Part shown: positions 9,890 through 19,082 of the stretch, in pieces | Position numbering within the stretch: position 1 is the stretch's first letter | How the letters are laid out: each line of letters starts with the position of its first letter | NCBI RefSeq assembly: GCF_003781945.1 | Contig: NZ_RJJW01000002.1 | Location: 426,863-490,862 of the forward strand | Length of the DNA stretch: 64,000 nt | From: Halorubrum sp. CSM-61 | Lineage (GTDB): Archaea; Halobacteriota; Halobacteria; Halobacteriales; Haloferacaceae | Reading direction: 5' to 3' | Notes under the pieces: model-generated | The model's input: only the letters and a program-made list of their open reading frames with translations | What the model was told of the DNA's origin: nothing | Database searches by the model: none | Translations under genes and position numbers: made by a program

Positions 9890-9904
9890 ACAATCGATCT
9901 CGCG

Positions 9905-10990
9905 TTAGCGGGCCTCAGAGCCTAATTCTGATTCGATACGGTCGACAACCGCATCGATACCGTGCTTCTCGCTCGCATACTGTCGCGCGTTCTCACCTAA
10001 GAACTTTCGACGCCCAGGCTCAGCGATCAGCTGTGACACCTGAGACACCATCTCGTCGAGCGATTCGCATCGGGCGCCGATCTCGTGTCGTTGTAACACG
10101 GCGTCCGGGTCCGTTTTGAGTGTCATCACAGGTGTCCGGTGCATCCAAGATTGAATAAACGTGTTGGGAAACCCTTCCGTATCGCCAGTGTGAACGTAGA
10201 TCGACGCTTTCGCGAAGTACTCGTTACTCTCGACGATTCCACACCCCCCGTGATATTCGAGATTATCCTGCTCCGCCGCTCGCCGTCGAACCGTCTCGTG
10301 TAACTCGTCGTCGATCGGTCGACCGACCATCCAGAACTGACAAGGGAGATCGCGACATCGATCTGCGACTTCGAGGAACAGTTCCGGGTTCTTTACCGAC
10401 TTCAGGTTGGAAAGCCAGAGCACGATCGGTGGAGATTCTTTGTCGATCTCGCCCTCCGGAACCGCGTGTCCGTTTCCGACGAGGACGCTTTCGATTCCGT
10501 GGTTGTCACGGAGTAGTTGTTGTTGACGCTCGTTCTGTGCGAAGACGTGGTCCGGCACCCGAAGTAATGCTCTGTAAACCGCATAGCGACCGGTGTTAAC
10601 CAGTCGACGAGCGATCGGTTTCGAATCACGATACGGACCACCGGCGAACAGCGGCTCGCATTGGATGTCCCGCGAAATGTTGTACACGAACGTAGAGTCG
10701 ATCTGTCGTTTGGCCCGTGCTAAGAGCGGTAAGTCGGTCGCGAGCCTGAAGTAGCAGGTGTCCGGATCGATCTGCTTCAGCTGCTCAATCACCTTTCTAC
10801 CCCCTACACCTTCCATCCGATGGACGGTGATTCCGTCGTCCTGGGTGGTACTCGTCTCTATGGAGGAGTGAGCCACGTAGTGTACTTCGTGACCTCGCTT
10901 ACCGAGCTCGCGGGCTATCAGATACGCCTGATACTCAGCGCCACCCGGTACGTCTTTCGGGTAGTTCCGGAGGACCGCACAGAATCTCAT
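9905..10990 (-). CDS. Glycosyltransferase family 4
   Basis: This 361-residue GT-B enzyme has the N-terminal GGAEYQA loop near residues 16-22, which binds the acceptor or donor diphosphate. The linker is followed by PIVLWLSNLKSVKNPELFL, a typical start of the C-terminal Rossmann domain. The donor-binding segment is DTEGFPNTFIQSWMHRTPV, near 268-286; the usual E-x7-E is partly replaced here. I chose the ATG at 10990; a GTG three codons upstream is possible. It acts in the cytoplasm on the lipid-linked glycan. It belongs to a minus-strand run of glycan genes (8993-17500) with short gaps. Donor and linkage cannot be predicted. Confidence 0.9.
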   Translation of the reverse strand: MRFCAVLRNYPKDVPGGAEYQAYLIARELGKRGHEVHYVAHSSIETSTTQDDGITVHRMEGVGGRKVIEQLKQIDPDTCYFRLATDLPLLARAKRQIDSTFVYNISRDIQCEPLFAGGPYRDSKPIARRLVNTGRYAVYRALLRVPDHVFAQNERQQQLLRDNHGIESVLVGNGHAVPEGEIDKESPPIVLWLSNLKSVKNPELFLEVADRCRDLPCQFWMVGRPIDDELHETVRRRAAEQDNLEYHGGCGIVESNEYFAKASIYVHTGDTEGFPNTFIQSWMHRTPVMTLKTDPDAVLQRHEIGARCESLDEMVSQVSQLIAEPGRRKFLGENARQYASEKHGIDAVVDRIESELGSEAR

Positions 10991-11029
10991 TGCGACCACA
11001 TCGATCTCGGACTCATGTCAGTTGTACTG

Positions 11030-11938
11030 TCAGGCAGGAGGCTGTCCACGGTAATATCGTATCCGATCCCGCATATTCATCGCGGAAGCTTGGATTTTCG
11101 GTGGAAGCGAAAGGAGAATCCGTTTTCCGACGGTCTCGATGGCCTCTTGCGATGATTGAACTCCGGAGTTCGAGCGTAACCAATTAGTCTCACCGTTCAT
11201 CACCTGTTCGAAGTCCCACTTGTCGAGAAAGTACTGCTTCGACTCGTGGATCCGTGTCCAGCTTCTGCGCTTGGCACGATAGCTCTCATCGCCACCGGGG
11301 TAATGCCTGAACATAATTTCGGGACAGACGCCGAACGACCAGTCGGTCCGTCTCTTATGACCCACGAAAAAATCGGTGTGCTCCCAGCCGATCGTGTACT
11401 CCGAGTCCCAGCAGTAGTCTTCCAGACATTCGCGTCGAAACATCGCCACATTCTGAATCTGATCGAATTCCACGAGTGGCAGCCCCGAAACCTTCTGTAC
11501 CTGTTTTGGACTCTGAATATCCTTGAGAAGTACCGGTCCCCGCTTGAACAGATCGTAACAGTCACTTCGAATTCGGTCACTTTCGATCAACACGCCGCCG
11601 ACACCCCCCAGATCGGGTCGATGCTGCAGTATTGTCTGTAACTGGCCGACATTGTGTGGAATTTCGACGTCGCTGTCGACTATCAGTAGATACGGCTCAT
11701 TGCTTTCCTCCACGATCTCCCGACGACTATGTCCAAGTCCCGAATCGTATTTCAAGTCCAGTACGTTGAGCTCAAATGGATACTCCCTGTCGTAGATCTC
11801 GCGCTTGCGGTCGGTTATCTCACCGTTGTCCCCGACGTAGACAGTCTCGATTAGGGAGTGCTCGTCGATCGAATCCAATAAGTCCCGAATTTTTTCCGCC
11901 CGCTGGAAGACGACCGTCCCTACTGCAATCTCATCCAT
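11030..11938 (-). CDS. Glycosyltransferase family 2
   Basis: This 302-residue GT-A enzyme begins with AVGTVVFQRAEKIRDLL, and the metal-binding D-x-D occurs in IVDSDVEIP near 85-93. A later TIGWEHTDF resembles the catalytic E-D region of family 2 enzymes. The start is taken as the ATG at 11938; an in-frame GTG lies at 11950. There is no membrane helix, so it should work at the cytoplasmic face with a membrane-bound acceptor. It lies between the GT4 gene and a sulfatase-fold gene, with 39-bp and 32-bp gaps. A single sugar addition in the glycan pathway is expected; the sugar is unknown. Confidence 0.87.
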   Translation of the reverse strand: MDEIAVGTVVFQRAEKIRDLLDSIDEHSLIETVYVGDNGEITDRKREIYDREYPFELNVLDLKYDSGLGHSRREIVEESNEPYLLIVDSDVEIPHNVGQLQTILQHRPDLGGVGGVLIESDRIRSDCYDLFKRGPVLLKDIQSPKQVQKVSGLPLVEFDQIQNVAMFRRECLEDYCWDSEYTIGWEHTDFFVGHKRRTDWSFGVCPEIMFRHYPGGDESYRAKRRSWTRIHESKQYFLDKWDFEQVMNGETNWLRSNSGVQSSQEAIETVGKRILLSLPPKIQASAMNMRDRIRYYRGQPPA

Positions 11939-11970
11939 CTTGTTAATCACCTGTTCGGGAACATCCCTAT

Positions 11971-13377
11971 TTACATCTCGTGGTCGAGATATCCCATGTC
12001 AGCGAGCCGCTTCCGGGTTGCCTCATCGATATCGATGTCTTCACGGTGCCCTACCGGTTGTCCTTCCGTTTCGAGCCACTCGGTCAGCTGTGCATCGAGT
12101 CGTTCGGCAACCTCGGGATGATCGTCAATAACGTTCTCGATCTCATTAGGTAGACGGTATAATTGAGGCTCATCTGGCCGCTGAACGTATTTGAAACGCC
12201 CGTCCTGAATCAACGAGTACGGCTCAGTAGGGAACCGCGAGGTATTGTACTCAGAATTGTGTTCCAGCAGTGGTTTCAGCGAGTCCTGAGGTGACTGGCT
12301 GATTGCATACTCACGACGTTCCTCACGCAGATCGACACCCTGTACAGTCTCCGTCTCGGCACCGGCCGCTGAGAGCAGCGTCGAAAGGACATCTGAATGC
12401 TGGATAACTCCCTCGTCAGAGAGATCGGAGAGCCCCTGTACGACCATCGGCACGTGTAACACGCCATTGTGCATGCTGTACTTGTGGGCGAGCATATCGT
12501 CCTCGCCGAACAGCTCCCCGTGGTCGGCGGTGATCACGACGATTGTGTCACCCAGTTCCTCTTGTACACAATCGTACAGCATACCTACTCGATCGTCGGT
12601 GTAAGCGATCTCGGCGTCGTACATCGCTTTGAGTGCCGCCAGCTCCTCCTCACTCAAGTTACACCCATTTGCGGCTATCTCGATGAGATTGTGATGGACA
12701 TCCATCGCAATCTCCGCGGCTTCGGAACCGCTCATTGGGAGGTCCTCAGTGAAACGGTCGAGATACGGTAGCGGTGGGTAGTACGCTCGGTGGGGTTCGT
12801 TGTAGTGGACGTACATGAAGAGTGGCTCCTCGGCCTGTTGAACCCGTTCTTTTGCGAGCTCAGTGGTGAGGTACGCACCCGAATGCGCGTGAGTGTCCGT
12901 CGAGAACCCGACCGAGTGGCTCCGGATGTTTCGGGCGAACTTCAGAACGTTCCGGAGGCCAGCACTCCGGAGAATTTCGGCCGGCGACGATCCGAGCAGT
13001 ACGAACTCATCAAACCCTCTATCAACGCCCGTAAGTGACCCTGCATACCCGTTATTCGAAATGCCGACAGTGTTGTACCCTACGTCGTGAAACAGCTCGG
13101 CAGCGAGTGGAAGATCGTCAGGAAACGCTGATGATTCTTGGTAGTAGGTTCCGTGCCGGGAGGGATAGGTTCCACTCAGGATAGAGGGGACCGATGTCGC
13201 AGATGCACGAGCGTGTGAGAAACACGATGAGAATGAAACGCCATCAGATTTGTTAGCTATGTTCTGTATGCGTGGGGTTGTCTCTCGGTCATACCCACCC
13301 ATTGTAGTGTGGTCCTGTCGGACGCTATCAAGCGTGAGCCAGATGACGTTCGGTTTATCTGTCATTTCATCCACCAT
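11971..13377 (-). CDS. Sulfatase-family protein lacking a complete formylglycine motif
   Basis: This 468-residue protein has the first metal site VIWLTLDSVRQDH near 12-24, the nucleophile region SATSVPSILSGTYPSRHG near 59-76, the second metal site ITADHGELFGE near 280, and a C-terminus of RLADMGYLDHEM. In true sulfatases the nucleophile region reads C/S-x-P-S-R; here it is S-V-P-S-I, so the arginine needed for formylglycine formation is absent. The start is the ATG at 13377, one base into the upstream stop (ATGTGATGG arrangement), which indicates coupling to the 13377-14348 gene. Sulfatase-fold phosphotransferases are an alternative. It is predicted to be soluble, with no signal peptide seen. 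Confidence 0.85.
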   Translation of the reverse strand: MVDEMTDKPNVIWLTLDSVRQDHTTMGGYDRETTPRIQNIANKSDGVSFSSCFSHARASATSVPSILSGTYPSRHGTYYQESSAFPDDLPLAAELFHDVGYNTVGISNNGYAGSLTGVDRGFDEFVLLGSSPAEILRSAGLRNVLKFARNIRSHSVGFSTDTHAHSGAYLTTELAKERVQQAEEPLFMYVHYNEPHRAYYPPLPYLDRFTEDLPMSGSEAAEIAMDVHHNLIEIAANGCNLSEEELAALKAMYDAEIAYTDDRVGMLYDCVQEELGDTIVVITADHGELFGEDDMLAHKYSMHNGVLHVPMVVQGLSDLSDEGVIQHSDVLSTLLSAAGAETETVQGVDLREERREYAISQSPQDSLKPLLEHNSEYNTSRFPTEPYSLIQDGRFKYVQRPDEPQLYRLPNEIENVIDDHPEVAERLDAQLTEWLETEGQPVGHREDIDIDEATRKRLADMGYLDHEM

Positions 13378-14348
13378 CACATGTAACCAAGATCATCGAG
13401 TTGCTCTCGTACAGCTTCGGATCCGAGCCCATCTTGCCGGTCGTTCCGAGGTTTGGGTGTGTGCTCGCCTGTCTCAAGCAGTTCCTCGATTGCGGCCCGA
13501 ACATCAAGTACACTCTCGACGCTGTTAACCACACTGGGGTCAGTCGCAGCGATCATCGCCTCCTCGGTGTGCAGGCCGTCCTGTAGACCGTGGTCGCTCA
13601 CCAGTACTAGTTCGTCTTCTTTATCCAGATCACCACGAAGTTCACCGACGAACTCGTTTACTTCCTCATAAGCTCGATCCTGGAGTGCCGGGCGGCTATG
13701 AGTAACGTGACCAATGAGATCTAAGCCACTGGTGTAGCCGAAAACGAGCTCGTGTTCCCGACTACGGAGTGCCCGGCGAACACGCGCGATGCGGATCATC
13801 ATCATCTCTAGACACTGCTCGTAGAACGCGACCGGATCGGCAGATGTGTGGCCGCCTTTCGCGTCACTGTCTCGCTTAAAGAGATCGCCCATATGACGTC
13901 GAAGTTGGTGCTCCCTGTCTTCGGTATCAGGATCGACGACGTAATTCGGAATCCCAATAGCGGCCGATTCACGACCACGGAACACCGTTTCGAGATCGTT
14001 GTCAGCGTAGTATGTTGCTGGCGTCCGAAAGGCGTCGGCCCCGGTATTGGTGAGTAGCCAGTTCCCGAGTCGCGTCTGGAGTCCACTGGGAAGCACGTAG
14101 TCGGCAACCGAACTCAGTGCGGCAACAATTGGATTCTCCCAGGTCACTCCATCGTCGAGAACGAGCCCGTGATCCGTCGGTGAAAGGCCTGTAATAATTG
14201 TCGGCCACAGCTCGTGTGTGCTTGGCTCACCGCTGGACGAGACAATGGTCTCGATAGACCGGTGTGCATCCAGTGTTAGATGAGGATGTTTGTCGGAGTC
14301 GACAAGGTCGGGATCGAGAGCGTCGATACCCAAAACGACGAGAGTCAT
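13377..14348 (-). CDS. Type I phosphodiesterase / alkaline-phosphatase superfamily protein
   Basis: This 323-residue protein starts with LVVLGIDALDPDLV (metal ligand Asp near 9). It has a threonine in ELWPTIITGLSP near 46-57 at the nucleophile position and LVSDHGLQDGLH near 243-254 as the second metal site. This is the pattern of nucleotide pyrophosphatase/phosphodiesterase-type members of the superfamily. It ends in QLDDLGYM, the same C-terminal signature as the other four members in this locus. Its stop overlaps the start of the next sulfatase-family gene, so the two probably act together. The natural substrate is unknown; a phosphodiester in the glycan lipid or a nucleotide-sugar is possible. 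Confidence 0.82.
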   Translation of the reverse strand: MTLVVLGIDALDPDLVDSDKHPHLTLDAHRSIETIVSSSGEPSTHELWPTIITGLSPTDHGLVLDDGVTWENPIVAALSSVADYVLPSGLQTRLGNWLLTNTGADAFRTPATYYADNDLETVFRGRESAAIGIPNYVVDPDTEDREHQLRRHMGDLFKRDSDAKGGHTSADPVAFYEQCLEMMMIRIARVRRALRSREHELVFGYTSGLDLIGHVTHSRPALQDRAYEEVNEFVGELRGDLDKEDELVLVSDHGLQDGLHTEEAMIAATDPSVVNSVESVLDVRAAIEELLETGEHTPKPRNDRQDGLGSEAVREQLDDLGYM

Positions 14349-14409
14349 GTGCGCCCACTAGGTCAGGAGGTGAATGAACTATTCGGTTCGACTGCATAAT
14401 ACAGAATCG

Positions 14410-15561
14410 TCATTTCGAGATAGATATTTCTCCTAAAATCGTTTGGTACCGGTCGACTGCAGCCGTAAAGCTGTACTCCTCACAGATGAGTTCACGCCCG
14501 GTCGCACTGATTCGGTCGAGGTCAGTACGTCCGAGAATCTCCACGATGTCGTCTCGGATGACTGTTGCCCGGTCACTCTCCATCAAAAATCCGGTCTCAT
14601 CGTTACGGACGATATCCGGAACACCGGAAACCGGTGTTGCATAGACTGGCGTTCCACACCCCATAGCTTCCAATATGACCGTCGGTAGACCCTCAGTCGG
14701 CGCTGACGGCAACACAAGCAACTGTAACTCGCTCAATACCCCCGGCACTTCGTCGTGATCGACCCAGCCGGTGAACTCCACCGAGCCCTCCTCGATCTCG
14801 TCGGCGAGTTCACGTTCTAGTTCCGCACGGAGATCCCCGTCTCCGATAAATCGGAACGTGATTTCAGCAGGTAGATCTTTTGCGGCGGTCGCCAGCGTAC
14901 GAACATTCTTTTCTTGATCTAATCTCCCCAAAAATCCCACAACCATCTCGCGATCTTCGTAGGGTATCTGCGGCGAGAAAGGTTCGGTGTCGATGTACCG
15001 CGCTCCTTTCGGATACAGTTTCTCGTTGAACTTCATCAGACCGAGTTCTTCCGCCATCGACGGCGTGTAGGTGATGATCGCGTTCGAGAGACGATATCCG
15101 AGGGCCTCTAATGTACTAACGACTCCAGCGAGGATCGTTGCGATCGGTGTAGGCACTTGCTGTTCCCATTGAACGCGTAACGTGAGTGGGACGTCTCCTC
15201 GCGGTTCCAAGATCACAGTTCGACCGATTAGTCGAGCAAAGGCGATCGGAAGCAGGTATGCTGTCGCTCCGAAAAACAGCACGACCTCCTCATCGCGCTG
15301 TGCGATAACGCGGCACATTCGCAACTGATTAAATATAAACCGAGCGGCAGCAACCGGGAGCGAGCTTCCGGTCCCGCGATCCGTCAGCTCGACGACTTCG
15401 TGTCGATCTCGTATCGCCGAATCCTCTGGCAGGTCGGCCGTGACGAGCGACACTGTCGTGATCGCGGAGAGGATCTCGAGTAACGTTCGGGTGGCGTTCT
15501 CCCCTGCAGCACCGAGCGGATGCGTCACCACACAGACCTCGGGATACCGTTCGTCGCTCAT
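14410..15561 (-). CDS. Glycosyltransferase family 4
   Basis: This 383-residue GT-B enzyme has an N-terminal PLGAAGENATRTL loop, a hydrophobic stretch near 105-160 that may touch the membrane, and REMVVGFLGRLDQEKNVRTL starting the donor domain near 205. The donor-binding signature TEGLPTVILEAMGCGTPV near 288-305 includes the E-x7-E-type segment (E…LEAM). The stop of the epimerase at 15558 overlaps this start as ATGA, so they form a coupled pair. The epimerase may supply its donor, perhaps an N-acetylated or hexuronic sugar nucleotide. The enzyme works at the cytoplasmic membrane face. Confidence 0.9.
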   Translation of the reverse strand: MSDERYPEVCVVTHPLGAAGENATRTLLEILSAITTVSLVTADLPEDSAIRDRHEVVELTDRGTGSSLPVAAARFIFNQLRMCRVIAQRDEEVVLFFGATAYLLPIAFARLIGRTVILEPRGDVPLTLRVQWEQQVPTPIATILAGVVSTLEALGYRLSNAIITYTPSMAEELGLMKFNEKLYPKGARYIDTEPFSPQIPYEDREMVVGFLGRLDQEKNVRTLATAAKDLPAEITFRFIGDGDLRAELERELADEIEEGSVEFTGWVDHDEVPGVLSELQLLVLPSAPTEGLPTVILEAMGCGTPVYATPVSGVPDIVRNDETGFLMESDRATVIRDDIVEILGRTDLDRISATGRELICEEYSFTAAVDRYQTILGEISISK

Positions 15562-16490
15562 GTTTTCCGAAACCCTTCAACGGTCTCAGTCAGTCCGTCC
15601 TCCAACGACGTATCTGCGCGGAAACCGAGTTCGTCTGCAGCCTTCGAAACGGACGCCGAGGAGTGTCGAATATCGCCGGTTCGGGGAGATTCGTGGGTAG
15701 GCGACACATTCATCCCGATGATCGTTTTTAGCGTGTCGATCAACTCGTTGATTGTCACTGATTCGCCTGTCGCAACGTTGTACACGCCAGTCCGATTGGA
15801 GAGCGCTGCTTCGATATTCGCCGTTACAACATCCCCGACATACACGAAGTCTCGTGTCTGTTCGCCGTCTCCGAAGATAACCGGTGCCTCTCCAGCGAGA
15901 AGCAGATCGATGAATTTCGGAATCGCTGCCGCGTACTCACCGTCCGGGTCTTGTCTCGGACCGTATACGTTGAAGTACCGGAGTGCAGCGACGTTGACGT
16001 CACCGTGGCCACCGACCTGTCGAGCGATCTGCTCGGTGTACCGTTTCGACGACGCGTACGGAGATTCAGGAGATACGGATTGGTCCTCCCGCTTCGGGAG
16101 AGGGCCACCCGATCCGTACACCGCCGCTGAGGAAGCGACGGCGACACTTTCGACATCGTTGTCGACTGCTGCCTGCACGACGGTTGCGGTTCCGGTACAA
16201 TTCGTTTCCGTCGTCGAGCGCGGCGTTTCAAAGCTCTTCGGCACCGAAGCTACCGCAGCCTGATGGAACACGTGATCGACCCCATTGGTCAGCTTCGAAA
16301 CCACTTCCGAATCGCAGATGTCGCCTTCGACGAACTCGAACCGTTCCGAGTCGAGCACACTCGATAAGTTGTCTCGATCTCCCGTCGAGAGGTTGTCTAT
16401 CCCGCGGACTGTCCATCCGCGATCGATGAGTGAATCGACGAGGTGAGACCCGATAAATCCGGCTGCACCGGTAACGAACGCGGTTGGCAT
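15558..16490 (-). CDS. UDP-sugar 4-epimerase (WbpP-like extended SDR)
   Basis: This 310-residue extended SDR has GAAGFIG at residues 8-14, SSAAVYG for the catalytic serine strand and YASSK near 143-147. The stretch ALRYFNVYGPRQDPDGEYAA and the end pattern TGDIRHSSASVSKA resemble UDP-GlcNAc 4-epimerases of the WbpP/TviC type more than GalE. The start is the ATG at 16490; the open frame extends upstream to 16625 without any family resemblance. Coupled by ATGA to the downstream GT4 gene. It likely converts UDP-GlcNAc or UDP-GlcNAcA to the galacto form for the glycan. Confidence 0.87.
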   Translation of the reverse strand: MPTAFVTGAAGFIGSHLVDSLIDRGWTVRGIDNLSTGDRDNLSSVLDSERFEFVEGDICDSEVVSKLTNGVDHVFHQAAVASVPKSFETPRSTTETNCTGTATVVQAAVDNDVESVAVASSAAVYGSGGPLPKREDQSVSPESPYASSKRYTEQIARQVGGHGDVNVAALRYFNVYGPRQDPDGEYAAAIPKFIDLLLAGEAPVIFGDGEQTRDFVYVGDVVTANIEAALSNRTGVYNVATGESVTINELIDTLKTIIGMNVSPTHESPRTGDIRHSSASVSKAADELGFRADTSLEDGLTETVEGFRKT

Positions 16491-16555
16491 GTGATTATCT
16501 GTGACGTAGCAGTGTTGTAATACCTGTCGGGACGCCAGCGAGTGGAAGCAACTGA

Positions 16556-17500
16556 TTAACCGGAATTCGAAGCAGTTCGGTACCGGTATCTCACGATCCC
16601 ATAGACGTATCCGAAACCGACACACGCAGTCAGGAGGAACAGCATCAACAGTTGCTGGATATCGGCGAGTGACGGGCGGCGAATGAGCTCAGAGATTCGG
16701 CGAGGTACCGACCAGAAGAGGAGATGTTCGAGAAATTCTGATTCTGCATCACCGGGTCCCTCGACATCTAACTGTTTGAGTGCACGTTTGGAGTATCCCT
16801 GCCAGAACGCGCGGCGACAGAGCCACCTTGGCTTCGTTCGGTAGTCGAATACTTTGTGCGCGACGACAGCACCGGGATTGTAGAGCATTCCACGCCCGAA
16901 CGTATCGTACATCCGCATCGCGAGCTCGGTCTCTTCGGACTGAACTTGGGAATCCCCTTTGAGTCCCATCTGTTCATCGAAGCCACCGGTTTCTTCGAAT
17001 ACTTCACGTCGGAAGGACATGTTCGAGCCGAGCGTGTTTCGGACCTCGGTCCACTCCTCCAGTCGGCGTTCGTAGTTCGCGCCGACGAGCCAGTTGAACT
17101 CTTCCGGGAGGTAAGGAGGTTGACCGACAACCCATTCGGGAACCATCCGACCGCCGACAGCGATCGCATCGGACTCCTCGTACCCTCTAACTAGCTCCTC
17201 GATCCAATCTGGCTCGGCGATCGCGTCGTCGTCCAGAAAGGCGATTACAGATCCACTAGCTAGCTCAACCCCCCGTGTCCGGCTGTAGGAGAGGCCCTTG
17301 TTCTCCTCATTACACCGAAGCGTAACCGCCCCCTGGTTACCGAATTCCGACTGGAGCTGTTCAAAGAGTTCCTCGTTTCCATCGATAATGAGGATAATCT
17401 CGATGTCCTCGTGTGTCTGGGCCAAAACGCTCTCAACGGCTTCACAGACGTCGTCGTAGCGCTCCATCGAGTACGCGCACACGACAACGGAGACCTTCAT
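16556..17500 (-). CDS. GT2 glycosyltransferase with C-terminal membrane segment, AglG-like
   Basis: This 314-residue enzyme starts MKVSVVVCAYSMERYDD and has FLDDDAIAEPDW with the D-D-D metal site near 89-91. A Q-x-x-x-W-like segment around WLCRRAFWQGYSK lies near 230-242, and a hydrophobic helix at about 282-302 anchors it. Length, layout and closeness to aglB match Haloferax AglG (glucosyl-dolichyl-phosphate glucuronosyltransferase), which adds the second sugar of the N-glycan. I recognise the family from memory and have not aligned it. It would act on the cytoplasmic face on a dolichyl-phosphate-linked monosaccharide. Confidence 0.82.
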   Translation of the reverse strand: MKVSVVVCAYSMERYDDVCEAVESVLAQTHEDIEIILIIDGNEELFEQLQSEFGNQGAVTLRCNEENKGLSYSRTRGVELASGSVIAFLDDDAIAEPDWIEELVRGYEESDAIAVGGRMVPEWVVGQPPYLPEEFNWLVGANYERRLEEWTEVRNTLGSNMSFRREVFEETGGFDEQMGLKGDSQVQSEETELAMRMYDTFGRGMLYNPGAVVAHKVFDYRTKPRWLCRRAFWQGYSKRALKQLDVEGPGDAESEFLEHLLFWSVPRRISELIRRPSLADIQQLLMLFLLTACVGFGYVYGIVRYRYRTASNSG

Positions 17501-17615
17501 CGGGTCCGGATTCGTTCCGCAGTGAATAAACGTTCTGAAGCAGATTGGGACTCGGAAAGAGATCGACGGAAGGGACTACTTAAGCAGCAACCACGATCTA
17601 CATCCCCGTACTCGA

Positions 17616-18959
17616 TCACTTGTATCCCAGTTGTTCTAACCGGTCTTCGACGACGCCTGAGACCTCCGTTTCGGCGTCGCTTTCGGAGGGCCATGGCGGG
17701 AGTGCCGATTTCATTGTCTCGTACTCCTCATCTGGTAGTTCCACGACGGTCTCATCGGGAAGCGAGAATCCGAACTCAGCGTTGTGGCCCTTCGATGCGA
17801 TGAGTTTGGACTGATCTCTATACACTGCCTTCTTTTCGTGACCGCTGAGGCTCCCTTCTATTAACATAATTCGGTCCGACGACACATCACCGATAAGCGA
17901 ATGGCCGGAGCAGTCTTCCAGACCGACGCCAGTGATATCCGCCAAGGTGGTTGGTATATCGATCAGTGAAAGAGGTCTCTCTAGATCCCAGTCCGCGTTC
18001 GTAGCGAACGGTACACGCGCAACAGCCTCGTACGGAGTTCCGCCGTGATCGACACAGCCGGAGCCATCGAAGTGTTCGAGATCGAATTCGACGTGTTCCC
18101 AATGGGCCTCTCCGTGATCGGCAGTAACCATGAGGAGCGGATCCTCGAAGAATGATTCCAACTTCTCGCCGAATTCGGAGATAGCGTCGTCGACGTAATC
18201 GACTGACGCTCGATACAGCCGTTGTCGGTGGTCGCGATACTGCTGGCACGTCGCGTCGCACTCGGTATCTGTCTCGTATCGCCAACCGTCCAAGCCGTCA
18301 ATCGAATTATCTACCTCATACTTCCGGCGGTACGTTTTGGGCGGATCTACCGGTGTGTGCGGATCGGCGAGATGGAGGAACGCGAACGTTTGGTCTCGCC
18401 CATCGACCCAGTCAAGGTAATCATCAAGGACATCGTCGGCGTCGGAGTTGATCGTATGGTATAGGTTGTGTGTCTCGAATCGTCCCGACAGCGCCACGAA
18501 CGGCGTATCGTGACCGAAGCCACCGTATGTATCGTATCCAGCACCGGCAAGGGCTTCGGTAATTGTGATACGGTCGTTGTCCATCCGTGGCGGCAGTCGG
18601 ATCCCGTCGGAATCGTCGAACTCGTCGGTCTGTCGCATCGCACCGTGTTCGTGCGGATACACGCCAGAGAGAAGCGACGACACTGCTGGGAACGTCCACG
18701 TACCCGGTGTGATTGCAGTCGACCCGTTTAGTCCGCTGAGATACGGTGTCGTGTCTGAATCGATGTGATCCGCACGCAACGCGTCGACGACGACACAGAC
18801 GATATGATCGGGTGCGGATTCGTCACGTTGACTAGTCGGGAGATGCTTCTGTGCGAACTGCCGATCCGCGTTTCGCGTCTGATAGTAATCGTATGGAACC
18901 GCAAGCACTCGTTTGACCGACGGCGGAAGCGTGTTGATGAGCTTCCGTTTGACATCCAT
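17616..18959 (-). CDS. Sulfatase/phosphotransferase-fold protein
   Basis: This 447-residue protein begins MDVKRKLINTLPPS. Its first metal site is VCVVVDALRADHID near 52-65. The nucleophile region TWTFPAVSSLLSGVYPHEHG near 83-102 has a threonine where sulfatases have Cys/Ser and no C/S-x-P-x-R. The second metal site is VTADHGEAHWE near 277, and it ends RLEQLGYK. A threonine nucleophile is typical of lipoteichoic-acid-synthase and phosphoethanolamine-transferase relatives, so a phospho-group transfer is plausible; this is an inference. The start is set at the ATG at 18959; the frame is open to 19205 but overlaps aglB there. It is divergent from aglB. Confidence 0.83.
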   Translation of the reverse strand: MDVKRKLINTLPPSVKRVLAVPYDYYQTRNADRQFAQKHLPTSQRDESAPDHIVCVVVDALRADHIDSDTTPYLSGLNGSTAITPGTWTFPAVSSLLSGVYPHEHGAMRQTDEFDDSDGIRLPPRMDNDRITITEALAGAGYDTYGGFGHDTPFVALSGRFETHNLYHTINSDADDVLDDYLDWVDGRDQTFAFLHLADPHTPVDPPKTYRRKYEVDNSIDGLDGWRYETDTECDATCQQYRDHRQRLYRASVDYVDDAISEFGEKLESFFEDPLLMVTADHGEAHWEHVEFDLEHFDGSGCVDHGGTPYEAVARVPFATNADWDLERPLSLIDIPTTLADITGVGLEDCSGHSLIGDVSSDRIMLIEGSLSGHEKKAVYRDQSKLIASKGHNAEFGFSLPDETVVELPDEEYETMKSALPPWPSESDAETEVSGVVEDRLEQLGYK

Positions 18960-19082
18960 GTGTTCCGACTCTCCACGGCTGTACTTTGCTCCTTCGGGAT
19001 CGGTTCTCAGATGGTTCGAGAATTGCTTGTAGAAACAGAAGATGACAAGCCTTATGCGCGTTTTGGCAGTCGTCTTCAGGTA

